This document shows positions 50,799 through 58,878 of a stretch of 64,000 nucleotides of DNA, piece after piece. Below the pieces are notes generated by a model. The model saw nothing but the letters and a program-made list of their open reading frames with translations, was not told where the DNA came from and made no database searches. The translations under genes were made by a program, and so were the position numbers. The stretch is from contig NZ_JAYFFH010000007.1 in the NCBI RefSeq assembly GCF_036289385.1, positions 58,099 to 122,098 on the forward strand, given 5' to 3'. The first letter of the stretch is position 1. Each line of letters opens with the position of its first letter. This DNA is from Anaerofustis butyriciformans. GTDB taxonomy: Bacteria > Bacillota > Clostridia > Eubacteriales > Anaerofustaceae.

Positions 50799-51842
50799 AT
50801 GAGCAAAATGAAAAGAGCCGTTGTTTACGGACCTGAAGATTTGAGAATTGAAGAAATTGATATTCCTGTTCCTGGTCCTGGTGATGTGGTAATCAAAAAT
50901 GAAATATCGCTAACTTGCGGTACTGACGTAAAAAGTTATAAAAGAGGATATCCTCTTATGACACCTCCTTTCCCTTTGGGACATGAATCAAGCGGAACTG
51001 TTTATGCTGTAGGAGAAAATGTAACAAAATTCAAAGTGGGAGATAGAGTTGTTTCTCATAACTCAGCTCCATGTAATGAATGTTATTTTTGTAAAAAAGG
51101 GCTTCACTCAATGTGTGAAGATTTAATTATAAATAACAAAAATAACAGTGCCTTTGCTCAATACATATTGATTCCGGAAAGAATTGTAAATCAAAATATG
51201 TTCCATATTCCTGATGATATGAGTTATAGACAAGCAGCATTATTGGAACCATTCTCATGTGCTGTATATGGAACAGCAAATGTTCCTGTAGAACAAGGTG
51301 ATTATGTTGTTGTTAACGGATGTGGACCAATAGGTTTAATGTTTGTAAGATTATTATATTTGAAAGGTGCAAGAGTTATAGCTTGTGATATGAGCGAAAA
51401 TAGACTTGAAATGGCTAAAAAACTTGGTGCATTTGATATTGTAGATTTAAACAAAGTTGATGATCAAATACAAGCAGTAAAAGATTTAACACCTGATAAG
51501 AGAGGTGTTGACGTAGCTGTTGAAGCAACAGGACTTGCAAAAGTTTGGGAACTTGCAATTCAAATGGCAAGACCTGGCGGATTTGTTCTTTGCTTCGGAG
51601 GTACAAAAGCAGGAGATACAATAACAGTTGATACAAAATTACTTCATTACAGCCAAATTACAATTAAAGGCGTTTTCCATACAACACCTTTATATGTAAA
51701 TCAAGCATTTGAGCTTTTGAAAATGCACGTTATTGACGAAAAAGATTTTGTTCAAAACGAATATAAACTTGATGATTTGGAAAAAGCTCTTATTGAACAT
51801 TCTGAAGGTAAAGTTATTAAAAACTTTATTACATACAATTAA
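50799..51842 (+). CDS. Zinc-dependent medium-chain alcohol dehydrogenase
   Basis: 347 aa. Catalytic zinc ligands are Cys40 (LTCGTDVKSY), His62 and Glu63 (GHESSG); structural zinc cysteines are 92, 95, 98 and 106 (CNECYFCKKGLHSMC). The Rossmann loop is VVNGCGPIGLMFVRLL. It resembles sorbitol/threonine dehydrogenase-type MDR enzymes. A polyol or secondary alcohol is likely, but the substrate cannot be told. AAAGGAGA precedes the ATG. It has its own promoter, operator-like repeats and terminator. Confidence 0.9.
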   Translation: MSKMKRAVVYGPEDLRIEEIDIPVPGPGDVVIKNEISLTCGTDVKSYKRGYPLMTPPFPLGHESSGTVYAVGENVTKFKVGDRVVSHNSAPCNECYFCKKGLHSMCEDLIINNKNNSAFAQYILIPERIVNQNMFHIPDDMSYRQAALLEPFSCAVYGTANVPVEQGDYVVVNGCGPIGLMFVRLLYLKGARVIACDMSENRLEMAKKLGAFDIVDLNKVDDQIQAVKDLTPDKRGVDVAVEATGLAKVWELAIQMARPGGFVLCFGGTKAGDTITVDTKLLHYSQITIKGVFHTTPLYVNQAFELLKMHVIDEKDFVQNEYKLDDLEKALIEHSEGKVIKNFITYN

Positions 51843-51863
51843 AGTCTATTTGTTTTCTTCAAA

Positions 51864-51892
51864 GCAGGTCATTTTATATGACCTGCTTCCTA
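51864..51892. terminator. Hairpin between adh and the DUF1492-like gene
   Basis: AAGCAGGTCAT ... ATGACCTGCTT, a strong stem between convergent genes; the T-tract is imperfect in either direction. Confidence 0.7.
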
Positions 51893-52315
51893 TTGCATTT
51901 TTTTCTTTTTATAAAATTTCTCCAATGTTTCTATAGATTTTTTATGGTGTGCATGTACGGTTTGATAGGTTATTGATAAATCTTCTGAAATTTTACTCCA
52001 TGTTTCATAATTTAAATAATGTTTTTTCATTATAAGTTTATCAAGTTCACTTTCAAGAGAATTTATAATATTGTTTACGTCCATTTTATGTTTATATAAT
52101 GTATTTATTTCCTTTATAAGCTGTTGTTTATATAAAATTAAATTAATTATGCTTTCTGTTTTATTGTCTTTGTTTTTTTCTGCTTTTATTCCGCTTTCGT
52201 TTATATAGGAAGAAATCCTTTCTATGTACATTTCACACTCTCTTATTTGATTTGTGGTATATTCTATTTTTTCGTTCATAAGATATGGTTTTGATAATTT
52301 TTCTTTAATATTCAT
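51890..52315 (-). CDS. Phage-type DUF1492/ArpU-like sigma-70 region 4 protein
   Basis: 141 aa. Helical N-terminal two thirds (about 1-95), then a sigma-region-4-like HTH in the C terminus (MKKHYLNYETWSKISEDLSITYQTVHAHHKKSIETLEKFY). The pattern L-x-Y-x2-W-x2-I-A/S-E-D-L is that of DUF1492 or ArpU-like late regulators usually found in phages and ICEs. No other phage gene is adjacent, so this may be a relic or a co-opted regulator. A GGTGG-type ribosome site precedes the ATG. Confidence 0.6.
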   Translation of the reverse strand: MNIKEKLSKPYLMNEKIEYTTNQIRECEMYIERISSYINESGIKAEKNKDNKTESIINLILYKQQLIKEINTLYKHKMDVNNIINSLESELDKLIMKKHYLNYETWSKISEDLSITYQTVHAHHKKSIETLEKFYKKKKMQ

Positions 52316-52344
52316 TTTTCCACCTTTAATTTAATTTTATTTAA

Positions 52345-52382
52345 AAAGGACTTAATAAATATGTTTTATCAAGTCCTTAATT
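52345..52382 (-). terminator. Terminator of the cotJ operon
   Basis: Leftward AAGGACTTGATAAAA ... TTATTAAGTCCTT stem with T5. Confidence 0.8.
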
Positions 52383-52457
52383 TTTTCATTATAATGTTAG
52401 CATAAAGGAGATATAAAAATATATAAATTTGTCGAAAAAGTTTAAAGGTTTTATTAT

Positions 52458-53030
52458 TTAAAATATTTTTTTCTTTTCTTTGTCTTCTTGAACCATTCTT
52501 AATACTTCTCCGAAACGTTGAAAATGAACGATTTCTCTTTCTCTTAAGAATTTTAAAGTGTTTATTAGAAGAGGGTCATCTGTCATTTTTATTAAGTTTT
52601 CATAGGTTATTCTTGCTTTTTGTTCCGCAGCCATGTTTTCATACATGTCTACTTCTGGATCTCCCTTTGAACCGATATAGCTTGCAGTCCATGGTACACC
52701 ATCTACATTAATATAGAAAGGATTGCAACCATGTTCTATATTGTATCCTCCAAGACCGCTGTTTATAAGTTCGTCTTTAGTTGCTCCTTTAACAAGTTCT
52801 GAAAAAATAGTTCCTATCATTTCAAGATGTCCAAGTTCTTCGCTTCCTATATCTGTAAGTGTGGCTGTGCCTTCTTTTAGTGGCATATAAAATCTTTGTG
52901 TTAAATATCTTAAAGACGCACCAAGTTCACCGTCAGGTCCGCCGTATTGTGTTAATACGTTTTTTGCCATTCTCAAATCTTTTCCCGAAACTGTAACGGG
53001 ATGTTGCAACATTTTTTTATAAATCCACAT
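52458..53030 (-). CDS. cotJC: Spore coat protein CotJC (manganese catalase-like)
   Basis: 190 aa. Ferritin-like fold with dimanganese ligands in GSEELGHLEMIG and ERExVHFQRFGE-type (REREIVHFQRFGEVL) helices. MWIYKKMLQHPVTVSGKDLRMAKNVLTQYGGPDGELGAS is the CotJC signature. Component of the spore coat, probably with catalase activity. Last gene of cotJA-B-C, sharing a base with cotJB. Confidence 0.96.
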   Translation of the reverse strand: MWIYKKMLQHPVTVSGKDLRMAKNVLTQYGGPDGELGASLRYLTQRFYMPLKEGTATLTDIGSEELGHLEMIGTIFSELVKGATKDELINSGLGGYNIEHGCNPFYINVDGVPWTASYIGSKGDPEVDMYENMAAEQKARITYENLIKMTDDPLLINTLKFLREREIVHFQRFGEVLRMVQEDKEKKKIF

Positions 53031-53359
53031 TATTCATTATCCTCCCAGTTCATGTTTTGAGCGGCCCAAGGACCTTCTATATATTTCCAAAATCCCTCAC
53101 TGCTACCTGTATTGTCAATAGGGTTATTGAATTTTTCATAAGCTTCGTTTACTTCTTTTAATTTCTTTGAATATTCGTTGTGTCTTTTTAGTACATCCAT
53201 GTCCCCTGGATGTGTATTTAAATAAAGAGCGGTATCTTGAGTTGCAAAAGTATATATTTTTATTTTATTGTAAATTTCTTCCATGCTCATATTATTTATA
53301 TTTTCGTTATTATTTGTTCCGTCTGCTCCGCTGCATCCGTGTCCCATATCTATTTGCAT
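53030..53359 (-). CDS. cotJB: Spore coat protein CotJB
   Basis: 109 aa. The core after residue 25 matches CotJB: YNKIKIYTFATQDTALYLNTHPGDMDVLKRHNEY and a Trp-rich end, WKYIEGPWAAQNMNWE. The first 24 residues (MQIDMGHGCSGADGTNNNEN...) are a longer, Asn/Gly-rich leader than usual; an internal Met at 24 or 26 could be the true start. Overlaps cotJA. Confidence 0.94.
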   Translation of the reverse strand: MQIDMGHGCSGADGTNNNENINNMSMEEIYNKIKIYTFATQDTALYLNTHPGDMDVLKRHNEYSKKLKEVNEAYEKFNNPIDNTGSSEGFWKYIEGPWAAQNMNWEDNE

Positions 53360-53547
53360 ACTGTATCACTTCCTTTTAAATTTGTGTTAAATGGTGAATA
53401 TAAAGCTTCAAACATTGTTCCTTTTTTCATTAAACCTTCTTGTGCATCATACATATCGCTGTTTAATTGAAATGGCACATATGCATTTGCAATTTTAGGG
53501 ATTAAAGGCATATAAGGAACAATTGGTTTGTAATTTCTTTCATTCAA
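53350..53547 (-). CDS. cotJA: Spore coat associated protein CotJA
   Basis: 65 aa. Pro-rich start then IANAYVPFQLNSDMYDAQEGLMKKGTMFEALYSPF, typical of CotJA (Y-V-P-x-Q-x4-[LM]-Y-x4-G-L-x2-G-T-x-F-x2-L). GGGAGGAT precedes the start. First gene of the operon; expected to be under mother-cell sporulation sigma control, though I could not fix a sigma-E promoter by eye. Confidence 0.92.
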   Translation of the reverse strand: MNERNYKPIVPYMPLIPKIANAYVPFQLNSDMYDAQEGLMKKGTMFEALYSPFNTNLKGSDTVCK

Positions 53548-53704
53548 TTTTAAATCCTCCCGATAAATTTGATTTCAATATAATATATTCATTTATTTTT
53601 TTATTGTGATAAATTAAATTTAATTGTCGCAATTTTTTGTAAATTTTTATGTTGATAATGCTTTTAAATGGGTTTATAATATTTTTTAACGTATAGGAGG
53701 AAAA

Positions 53705-54301
53705 ATGGAAAGTAATATTACATTTGATGAAGCTTTTGAAATATTAAAAAAATACAATAAAGATATTTTTCATATAAGACATGCAATTACGGTATCTTCG
53801 GTTATGGGGTGGTACTGTGATAAATTAGGTATAGAAGGTGATAAAAATTACTGGGAAATTGTAGGACTTCTTCATGATGTTGATTTTGAACTATATCCAA
53901 ATGAACATTGTAAAAAGGCTGTTATGATATTAAAAGAAGAAAACGTAAATGATGATATAATACATAGTGTTTGTTCTCACGGTTATGGAATATGCTGTGA
54001 TATAGAGCCCACAGAAAAAATGGAAAAAGTTTTGTTTGCAACAGACGAACTTACCGGAATTATAAATGCTGCTGCGTTAATGCGTCCTTCTAAAAGTACT
54101 AAAGATATGCCCCTTAAAAGTTTAAAGAAAAAATTTAAAAGCAGAGGTTTTGCTGCAGGGTGTGACAGAGATGTTATACAAAAAGGTGCAGAAATGATGG
54201 GTGTTGAATTAAATGAACTTTTAAGTGACACTTTGGAAGCTATGAAAGCAAATGAAGACAGAATAAATGAATTTATGGAAAATTTTGAAAAAAATTTATA
54301 A
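53705..54301 (+). CDS. HD-domain protein (HDIG-type hydrolase)
   Basis: 198 aa, AGGAGG before the ATG. The HD metal site can be read as His26 (IRHAITVSSVM), His57-Asp58 (GLLHDVDFELYPNEH) and VCSHGYGICC, then ATDELTGIINAAALMRPSKSTKDM. This matches the small clostridial HD proteins related to tRNA nucleotidyltransferase or phosphohydrolase HD domains. Substrate unknown. ridA follows 15 bp later and is probably co-transcribed. Confidence 0.87.
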   Translation: MESNITFDEAFEILKKYNKDIFHIRHAITVSSVMGWYCDKLGIEGDKNYWEIVGLLHDVDFELYPNEHCKKAVMILKEENVNDDIIHSVCSHGYGICCDIEPTEKMEKVLFATDELTGIINAAALMRPSKSTKDMPLKSLKKKFKSRGFAAGCDRDVIQKGAEMMGVELNELLSDTLEAMKANEDRINEFMENFEKNL

Positions 54302-54316
54302 AAGAGAGGTAATAAT

Positions 54317-54688
54317 ATGAAAGTAGTATCAACAAAAAAGGCTCCTGCCGCAATAGGACCATATTCACAAGGAATTATAGTAAATGGAACGTTATATGCA
54401 TCAGGTCAAATTCCAATTATTCCCGAAAGTGGAGAAATAATGGAAGGAGATATTAAGGTTCAAGCAAAGAGAGTTTGTGAAAATATTGGTGAAATTTTAA
54501 AAGAAGCAGGAAGTGATTTTTCTAAAGTAGTAAAAACTACTTGTTTCTTAAGTGATATTAATGACTTTAATGATTTCAACGAAGTATACAGCGAATATTT
54601 TGTAAGCAAACCTGCTCGTTCATGTGTAGAAGTAAGCAAGCTTCCAAAAGATGTTTTAGTTGAGGTTGAAATAATAGCTTTAGTTTAA
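54317..54688 (+). CDS. ridA: RidA family enamine/imine deaminase
   Basis: 123 aa, full length. VVSTKKAPAAIGPYSQGIIVNGTLYASGQIPI, the catalytic-site arginine in PARSCVEVSKLP and VEVEIIAL are all canonical. Hydrolyses reactive 2-aminoacrylate and related enamines from PLP enzymes. AGAGAGG precedes the ATG. Confidence 0.96.
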   Translation: MKVVSTKKAPAAIGPYSQGIIVNGTLYASGQIPIIPESGEIMEGDIKVQAKRVCENIGEILKEAGSDFSKVVKTTCFLSDINDFNDFNEVYSEYFVSKPARSCVEVSKLPKDVLVEVEIIALV

Positions 54689-54714
54689 AAGGATGATTCT
54701 TTCATCCTTTTTTA
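54687..54714 (+). terminator. Terminator of HD-ridA
   Basis: AAAAGGATGA-TTCT-TTCATCCTTTT, overlapping the ridA stop. Confidence 0.9.
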
Positions 54715-54772
54715 TTATTTATATTATAAAAGTTTATAATATGTGGTATCATAATTTTAATGAGGTGATAGG

Positions 54773-55681
54773 ATGTATTATAGAGTTTCTAATGTACTTG
54801 AACAAATAGACAGTATAGAAAATTTATCTGACAGTGAAGATATTCTAATTGTTCTAACACTTGACGAATGGAAAGAAACATGTAAACAAAATGCCATATA
54901 TACTTATTATATAGATTTTGAAAATATTAGTTTTTCAAAGTCTGAAGTATATAAAGATATAATAGCGGGAACATTTTTTATTCCTAAAAAGGGAGAAGAA
55001 TGTTTAAATGGTAAGTTTGGGTATTATCTAAAAAAACATAGAATTTATTTTATTGATGATGATAATATAGTTCTTCCAATTATTGAAAAAATAAGCAAAC
55101 AAAGACAGTGGAAAAATCCATCCATAGCGCATTTTTTATATGATTTTTTGGATATTTTAATTAGTGAAGATTTAAATTACTTAGAGCATTTTGAAAAGAA
55201 TATAAATAACCTTGAGGATAAAGTTCTTGACGGCGATTTAAGAAATTTTAATTATCTTATTGTTTCAATGAAAAGACAGCTTTTGGTTATTAATAATTAT
55301 TACGATCAGCTTGTAGATGTAGGGCTTGTTTTTGAAGAACATGAAGAGGATATCTTTAATAATTCTTATAAAGGACTTTTTAAAATTTTTACGAATAAAG
55401 TTAGCAGACTAAACTCTAAAGTCGATACATTAATGGAGTATACCAGACATCTTAGAGATTTATATCAAGCTCAAGCTGATATCAGGCAAAACAAGACAAT
55501 GCAGACTTTAACAGTTATTACGGCTGTGTTTTCTCCACTTACGTTAATTGTAGGGTGGTATGGGATGAATTTTAAATATATGCCGGAACTTACATGGAGG
55601 TATGGATATTTTTTTGTAATATCTCTTAGTTTATCCGTAGTGGGACTTGGATATTATCTTATAAAGAAGCATTTTCATTAA
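54773..55681 (+). CDS. corA: CorA family divalent-cation transporter
   Basis: 302 aa. A cytoplasmic funnel (1-240) leads to two C-terminal membrane helices. The first ends with the selectivity signature YGMNF (about 263-267) in IVGWYGMNFKYMPELTW. The usual long helix is seen in MEYTRHLRDLYQAQADIRQNKTMQ. Moves magnesium or cobalt. GAGGTGATAGG precedes the ATG. The next gene begins at its stop codon. Confidence 0.93.
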   Translation: MYYRVSNVLEQIDSIENLSDSEDILIVLTLDEWKETCKQNAIYTYYIDFENISFSKSEVYKDIIAGTFFIPKKGEECLNGKFGYYLKKHRIYFIDDDNIVLPIIEKISKQRQWKNPSIAHFLYDFLDILISEDLNYLEHFEKNINNLEDKVLDGDLRNFNYLIVSMKRQLLVINNYYDQLVDVGLVFEEHEEDIFNNSYKGLFKIFTNKVSRLNSKVDTLMEYTRHLRDLYQAQADIRQNKTMQTLTVITAVFSPLTLIVGWYGMNFKYMPELTWRYGYFFVISLSLSVVGLGYYLIKKHFH

Positions 55682-55693
55682 ATGGAGAAGAGT

Positions 55694-56389
55694 ATGGATT
55701 ATAATATAATAATAAACAGAAAAAAAATTAAAAATGTTTATATAAGAGTTGATGATAATGGAAATGTGGTTGTAAATGCGAATAAAAGGGTAAAAGACAA
55801 ATATATTTATGATTTATTAAATGAAAAAGATGCTTGGATTCAAAAACGATTAAAAGCTATAAATAATAAAAATGAAGTTTATGATATTAATGGAAGAAAA
55901 ATTTCTATATTTGGTAAAAAGTATATAATAAAAGTTATTAAAGATAAGAAAAATAAAATAGAACTAAAAGAAAATTATTTTTTTCTTTATACAAAATATG
56001 ATGATGTTGAAAGTATGGTAAAATTAATCAATAAATATTTAAGAGAGTTGTTTCTTAATAATTTAAACTGCTATATTATTAAAGAATGTATGCAAGAAGC
56101 TAAAATTATTGAAATAAAAAATGATTTTAATATTAAAGTGCGACTTATGAAAAGCAGGTTTGGAAGTTATTCAAAGAAAACAAATTCAATATGTTTAAAT
56201 CTTGCTTTAATGAAATATGATATAGAAATTATAAAAAGTGTTTTATATCATGAGATTTGTCATATAAAACAAATGAATCATCAAAAAAGATTTTATGAAC
56301 TTCTTTACAAGGTTTGTCCCAATTATGATGAATATTCAAATTATTTAAAGAAAAATTTTAATTATTCAAATAAATGGTTTTTAATATAA
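55694..56389 (+). CDS. YgjP-like M48 family metallopeptidase (DUF45)
   Basis: 231 aa from the ATG at 55694, with GGAG six bases upstream; the in-frame ATG at 55682 has that sequence inside the coding region and is less likely. The zinc site is HEICHIKQMNHQKRFYELL (HExxH plus a downstream His), with SRFGSYSKKTNSICLNLALMKYD before it, as in YgjP/DUF45 proteins. Function not established; relatives act in protein or DNA-protein crosslink quality control. Confidence 0.88.
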   Translation: MDYNIIINRKKIKNVYIRVDDNGNVVVNANKRVKDKYIYDLLNEKDAWIQKRLKAINNKNEVYDINGRKISIFGKKYIIKVIKDKKNKIELKENYFFLYTKYDDVESMVKLINKYLRELFLNNLNCYIIKECMQEAKIIEIKNDFNIKVRLMKSRFGSYSKKTNSICLNLALMKYDIEIIKSVLYHEICHIKQMNHQKRFYELLYKVCPNYDEYSNYLKKNFNYSNKWFLI

Positions 56390-56402
56390 AAAGGAGATAG
56401 TT

Positions 56403-57215
56403 ATGAATTTAAAAATAGGATTTATAGGCAGTGGAAATATGGCACAAGCTATTATTGGAGGTATGATTGATAGTAATCTTGTAAGTAAAGACAATATATA
56501 TGCCACTGCGGTTTCTGATAAGACGATAAATTTGGTTAAAGAAAAATATGGTGTAAATACAAGCAAAGATAATAAAGATGTTGCAAAAAAAACAGATATT
56601 ATCTTTTTAGCAGTTAAACCAAATGTTTATAAAACTGTTATAGATGAAATAAAAGATGTTGTTGATGAAAATAAACTTATTGTAACAATTGCAGCAGGGC
56701 AGACAATAGAAAATATAGAAGATATGTTTGGTAGGGAACTAAGAATAATAAGAACCATGCCAAATACTCCCGCACTTGTTGGAGAAGGAATGGGACTTAT
56801 AACTGCGAATAAAAAAGCAACAAATGAAGATGTAGAAAATGTAGTAAAAATATTTAATAGTTTTGGTAAAAGTGAAATAGTGGAAGAAGCACTAATTGAT
56901 ACAGCCGGAAGTCTAAGCGGATGTGGTCCTGCTTATACATATATGTATATTGAAGCTTTGGCAGACGCCGCTGTTGAAAGTGGAGTTAAGAGAGATTTAG
57001 CATATAAGCTTGCTGCACAAATGGTTCTTGGTTCAGCAAAGATGGTTTTAGAAAGTGGTGAACATCCAGGTAAATTAAAAGATAATGTTTGTTCTCCGGG
57101 GGGAACGACTATAAAAGGTGTAAATTCTCTTGAACAGGCTGGTTTCAGAGGAGTTGTAATAGATGCATTACTTGCAAGTATAAATAAAACTTTAGAAATG
57201 AGTAATAATAAATAA
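56403..57215 (+). CDS. proC: Pyrroline-5-carboxylate reductase
   Basis: 270 aa. NAD(P)H-dependent last step of proline synthesis. N-terminal Rossmann (IGFIGSGNMAQAIIGGMI), then RTMPNTPALVGEGM and the dimer-domain signature SLSGCGPAYTYMYIEALADAAV, LAAQMVLGSAKM and CSPGGTTIKGV. AAGGAGAT precedes the ATG. Confidence 0.96.
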   Translation: MNLKIGFIGSGNMAQAIIGGMIDSNLVSKDNIYATAVSDKTINLVKEKYGVNTSKDNKDVAKKTDIIFLAVKPNVYKTVIDEIKDVVDENKLIVTIAAGQTIENIEDMFGRELRIIRTMPNTPALVGEGMGLITANKKATNEDVENVVKIFNSFGKSEIVEEALIDTAGSLSGCGPAYTYMYIEALADAAVESGVKRDLAYKLAAQMVLGSAKMVLESGEHPGKLKDNVCSPGGTTIKGVNSLEQAGFRGVVIDALLASINKTLEMSNNK

Positions 57216-57242
57216 AAATATAAAAAAAGATTAAAAAAGATA

Positions 57243-57271
57243 TTGACAAAGTATTATCCATATGATAATAT
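57243..57271 (+). promoter_or_regulatory. Promoter of the tRNA-Ser genes
   Basis: TTGACA (57243-57248), 17-bp spacer, TAATAT (57266-57271), 20 bp before the first tRNA. Confidence 0.85.
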
Positions 57272-57290
57272 AATTAAGCTTGATGAAAAC

Positions 57291-57379
57291 CGAGAGGTAC
57301 CGAAGTGGTCATAACGGGGCGGTCTTGAAAACCGTTAGGGTGCAAGCCCACGTGGGTTCGAATCCCACCCTCTCGGCCA
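57291..57379 (+). tRNA. tRNA-Ser(TGA)
   Basis: 89 nt with encoded CCA. Acceptor CGAGAGG pairs perfectly with CCTCTCG, discriminator G, anticodon loop CTTGAAA gives TGA, long variable arm. Confidence 0.97.
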
Positions 57380-57415
57380 TTAAGAATTTAATATCTTTTT
57401 TTTTATATAGAATTC

Positions 57416-57507
57416 GGAGAAGTACTCAAGTTGGCCGAAGAGGTGCCCCTGCTAAGGGTATAGGTCGCGTAAGCGGCGCGAGGGTTCAAATCCCTCCTTC
57501 TCCGCCA
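57416..57507 (+). tRNA. tRNA-Ser(GCT)
   Basis: 92 nt with encoded CCA. Acceptor GGAGAAG pairs with CTTCTCC, anticodon loop CTGCTAA gives GCT, long variable arm. Its 3' end is next to a phage-type integrase gene and is the likely attachment site. Confidence 0.97.
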
Positions 57508-57533
57508 TTTGCTTTTAATCTGAAAACACTTTG
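57487..57533. other. Probable left attachment site (attL) of a mobile element
   Basis: The 3' end of tRNA-Ser(GCT) lies 26 bp from the stop codon of a convergent tyrosine integrase, the standard arrangement for tRNA-targeted integration. The matching direct repeat should lie beyond the right edge of the window, so the core cannot be defined here. Confidence 0.6.
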
Positions 57534-58751
57534 TTATAAAGAGTTTTCAGTTTTTTTTGTTTTGAGAGACCACGTCTTAGAACACGTTTTTAAATTCTTT
57601 CCATATTCAAGTACATTTTCCATTCTTTCATCGATTGAGTTGCTTGCTTTTGAAAGTCTGTCAACAACAATATGTTTGTAATTTTCTGTTATTTTCTTGT
57701 TTGCATGTCCAACTATTTCAAGCATTGTTTCATCTTCTATATCTTCAACATTTAAACTTACAAATGTATGTCTTAGTTCATGGAGAGTATGCTTTGAAAG
57801 GTTATTATATTCTGCGTATTTTTTAAATCTATTTGAAATCCTTTGAGGGTTTAGATGACCTCCGTTTAAATCGGGGAAGAGGTATTTTGATATAACATGA
57901 TTTTCTTTTAAAGTCTTTTCTTCCTGTTCAATAATTTCAATGGCTATTTTAGGTAGAATTTCATATCTATAAGCATTCACCGTTTTCCCTTTTGTAAGTT
58001 CGTTATATTCATTTATAGATTTGTTTATTCTTAAGAATGTATCATTATTTACATTTATAATCTTTTTATTAAAATAATTAATTACAGGTGAGTTTAATAA
58101 ATCTTTCTTTTCTAAAGCTATTAGTTCACCTCTTCTTAATCCTGTTACAACATACATTCTATAAACATTAATATAAGGATCCTGTATTTCCTTTCCGTTG
58201 TATATTGTTTTATCGCTGTTAAATAATGTGTATAAATCATCTGGTTGAAGAGAATCTTTTTCTTTTCTCTTTGCTTTTGGATTGACTCTTAAATCTTCAG
58301 GAATAAGTCTTGTTATGTTTCTTTTCCTTGCAAATTTTAAAAGGTCCAGTAAAATTCCTTTTATCTCTTTTATGTATTTTGCCGATTTATCTTCTTTATA
58401 CATTAAATCAAGAATATCCTGTAAGTCATCTTCTCTAAGCTTCGCAAATTTCTTTTTACCAATATAGGGAAGAATCCATTTATTAAAATATGCACATATA
58501 TTGTTATACCTGCTTGTTCCCACCAAGTCTTTTTTCTTTTCAAGATATAATTTGTGTAGATTTTCTACTGTTGTATTATCGTTGAAAGTTCTTTCTTTAA
58601 GCCATTTGTCTGCTTTTGCATTGCATATTCTCTGACCTTTTCTTCCCGGTGTAGAACAGGTAAACTCTTTTATCTTTCCGTCTCTTTGTACTTTAATCCT
58701 CCATTTTTTACTTTTTTCATTCCACTTTGCAGTGTTTGTTCTTGCGTCCAT
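57534..58751 (-). CDS. int: Site-specific tyrosine recombinase (phage-type integrase)
   Basis: 405 aa from the ATG at 58751, which has a perfect AGGAGGT eight bases upstream; the frame stays open to 58781. An AP2-like arm-binding N-terminus (about 5-55, WNEKSKKWRIKVQRDGK) precedes a core-binding SAM-like domain (about 60-160). The catalytic domain has Arg in VTGLRRGELIALE, His-x-x-Arg in LHELRHTFVS, GHANKKITENYKH and the nucleophile Tyr in ENY. Integrates and excises the element at the adjacent tRNA-Ser gene. Confidence 0.95.
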   Translation of the reverse strand: MDARTNTAKWNEKSKKWRIKVQRDGKIKEFTCSTPGRKGQRICNAKADKWLKERTFNDNTTVENLHKLYLEKKKDLVGTSRYNNICAYFNKWILPYIGKKKFAKLREDDLQDILDLMYKEDKSAKYIKEIKGILLDLLKFARKRNITRLIPEDLRVNPKAKRKEKDSLQPDDLYTLFNSDKTIYNGKEIQDPYINVYRMYVVTGLRRGELIALEKKDLLNSPVINYFNKKIINVNNDTFLRINKSINEYNELTKGKTVNAYRYEILPKIAIEIIEQEEKTLKENHVISKYLFPDLNGGHLNPQRISNRFKKYAEYNNLSKHTLHELRHTFVSLNVEDIEDETMLEIVGHANKKITENYKHIVVDRLSKASNSIDERMENVLEYGKNLKTCSKTWSLKTKKTENSL

Positions 58752-58802
58752 ATTATACCTCCTAGCTTTGTGGGATAGCATAAGGGTATAAATATGCCGT
58801 TA

Positions 58803-58840
58803 AGCATATTAAACACAACACAATGGATTGTATTGTGTTT
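58803..58840. repeat. Imperfect palindromes between int and the SAP-domain gene
   Basis: 58811-58840 is a near-perfect 30-bp palindrome (AAACACAA ... TTGTGTTT with two mismatched positions). A second hairpin, AATATGC/GCATATT, lies at about 58790-58810. Could be a terminator pair for the upstream leftward gene or an arm-site for the integrase/excisionase. No T-tract is seen. Confidence 0.5.
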
Positions 58841-58878
58841 AAGGTGCTTTGGTGTTGTTTAAAATATTAAATATACTT

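Noticed and set aside
53548..53640. Sigma-E promoter ahead of cotJA
   Set aside because: AT-rich boxes such as GAATAT occur, but several placements are equally good, so no site is called.
57280..57681. Rightward 133-codon open frame over the tRNA-Ser genes and the int 3' end
   Set aside because: Translates two tRNA genes and antisense integrase sequence; not a protein.
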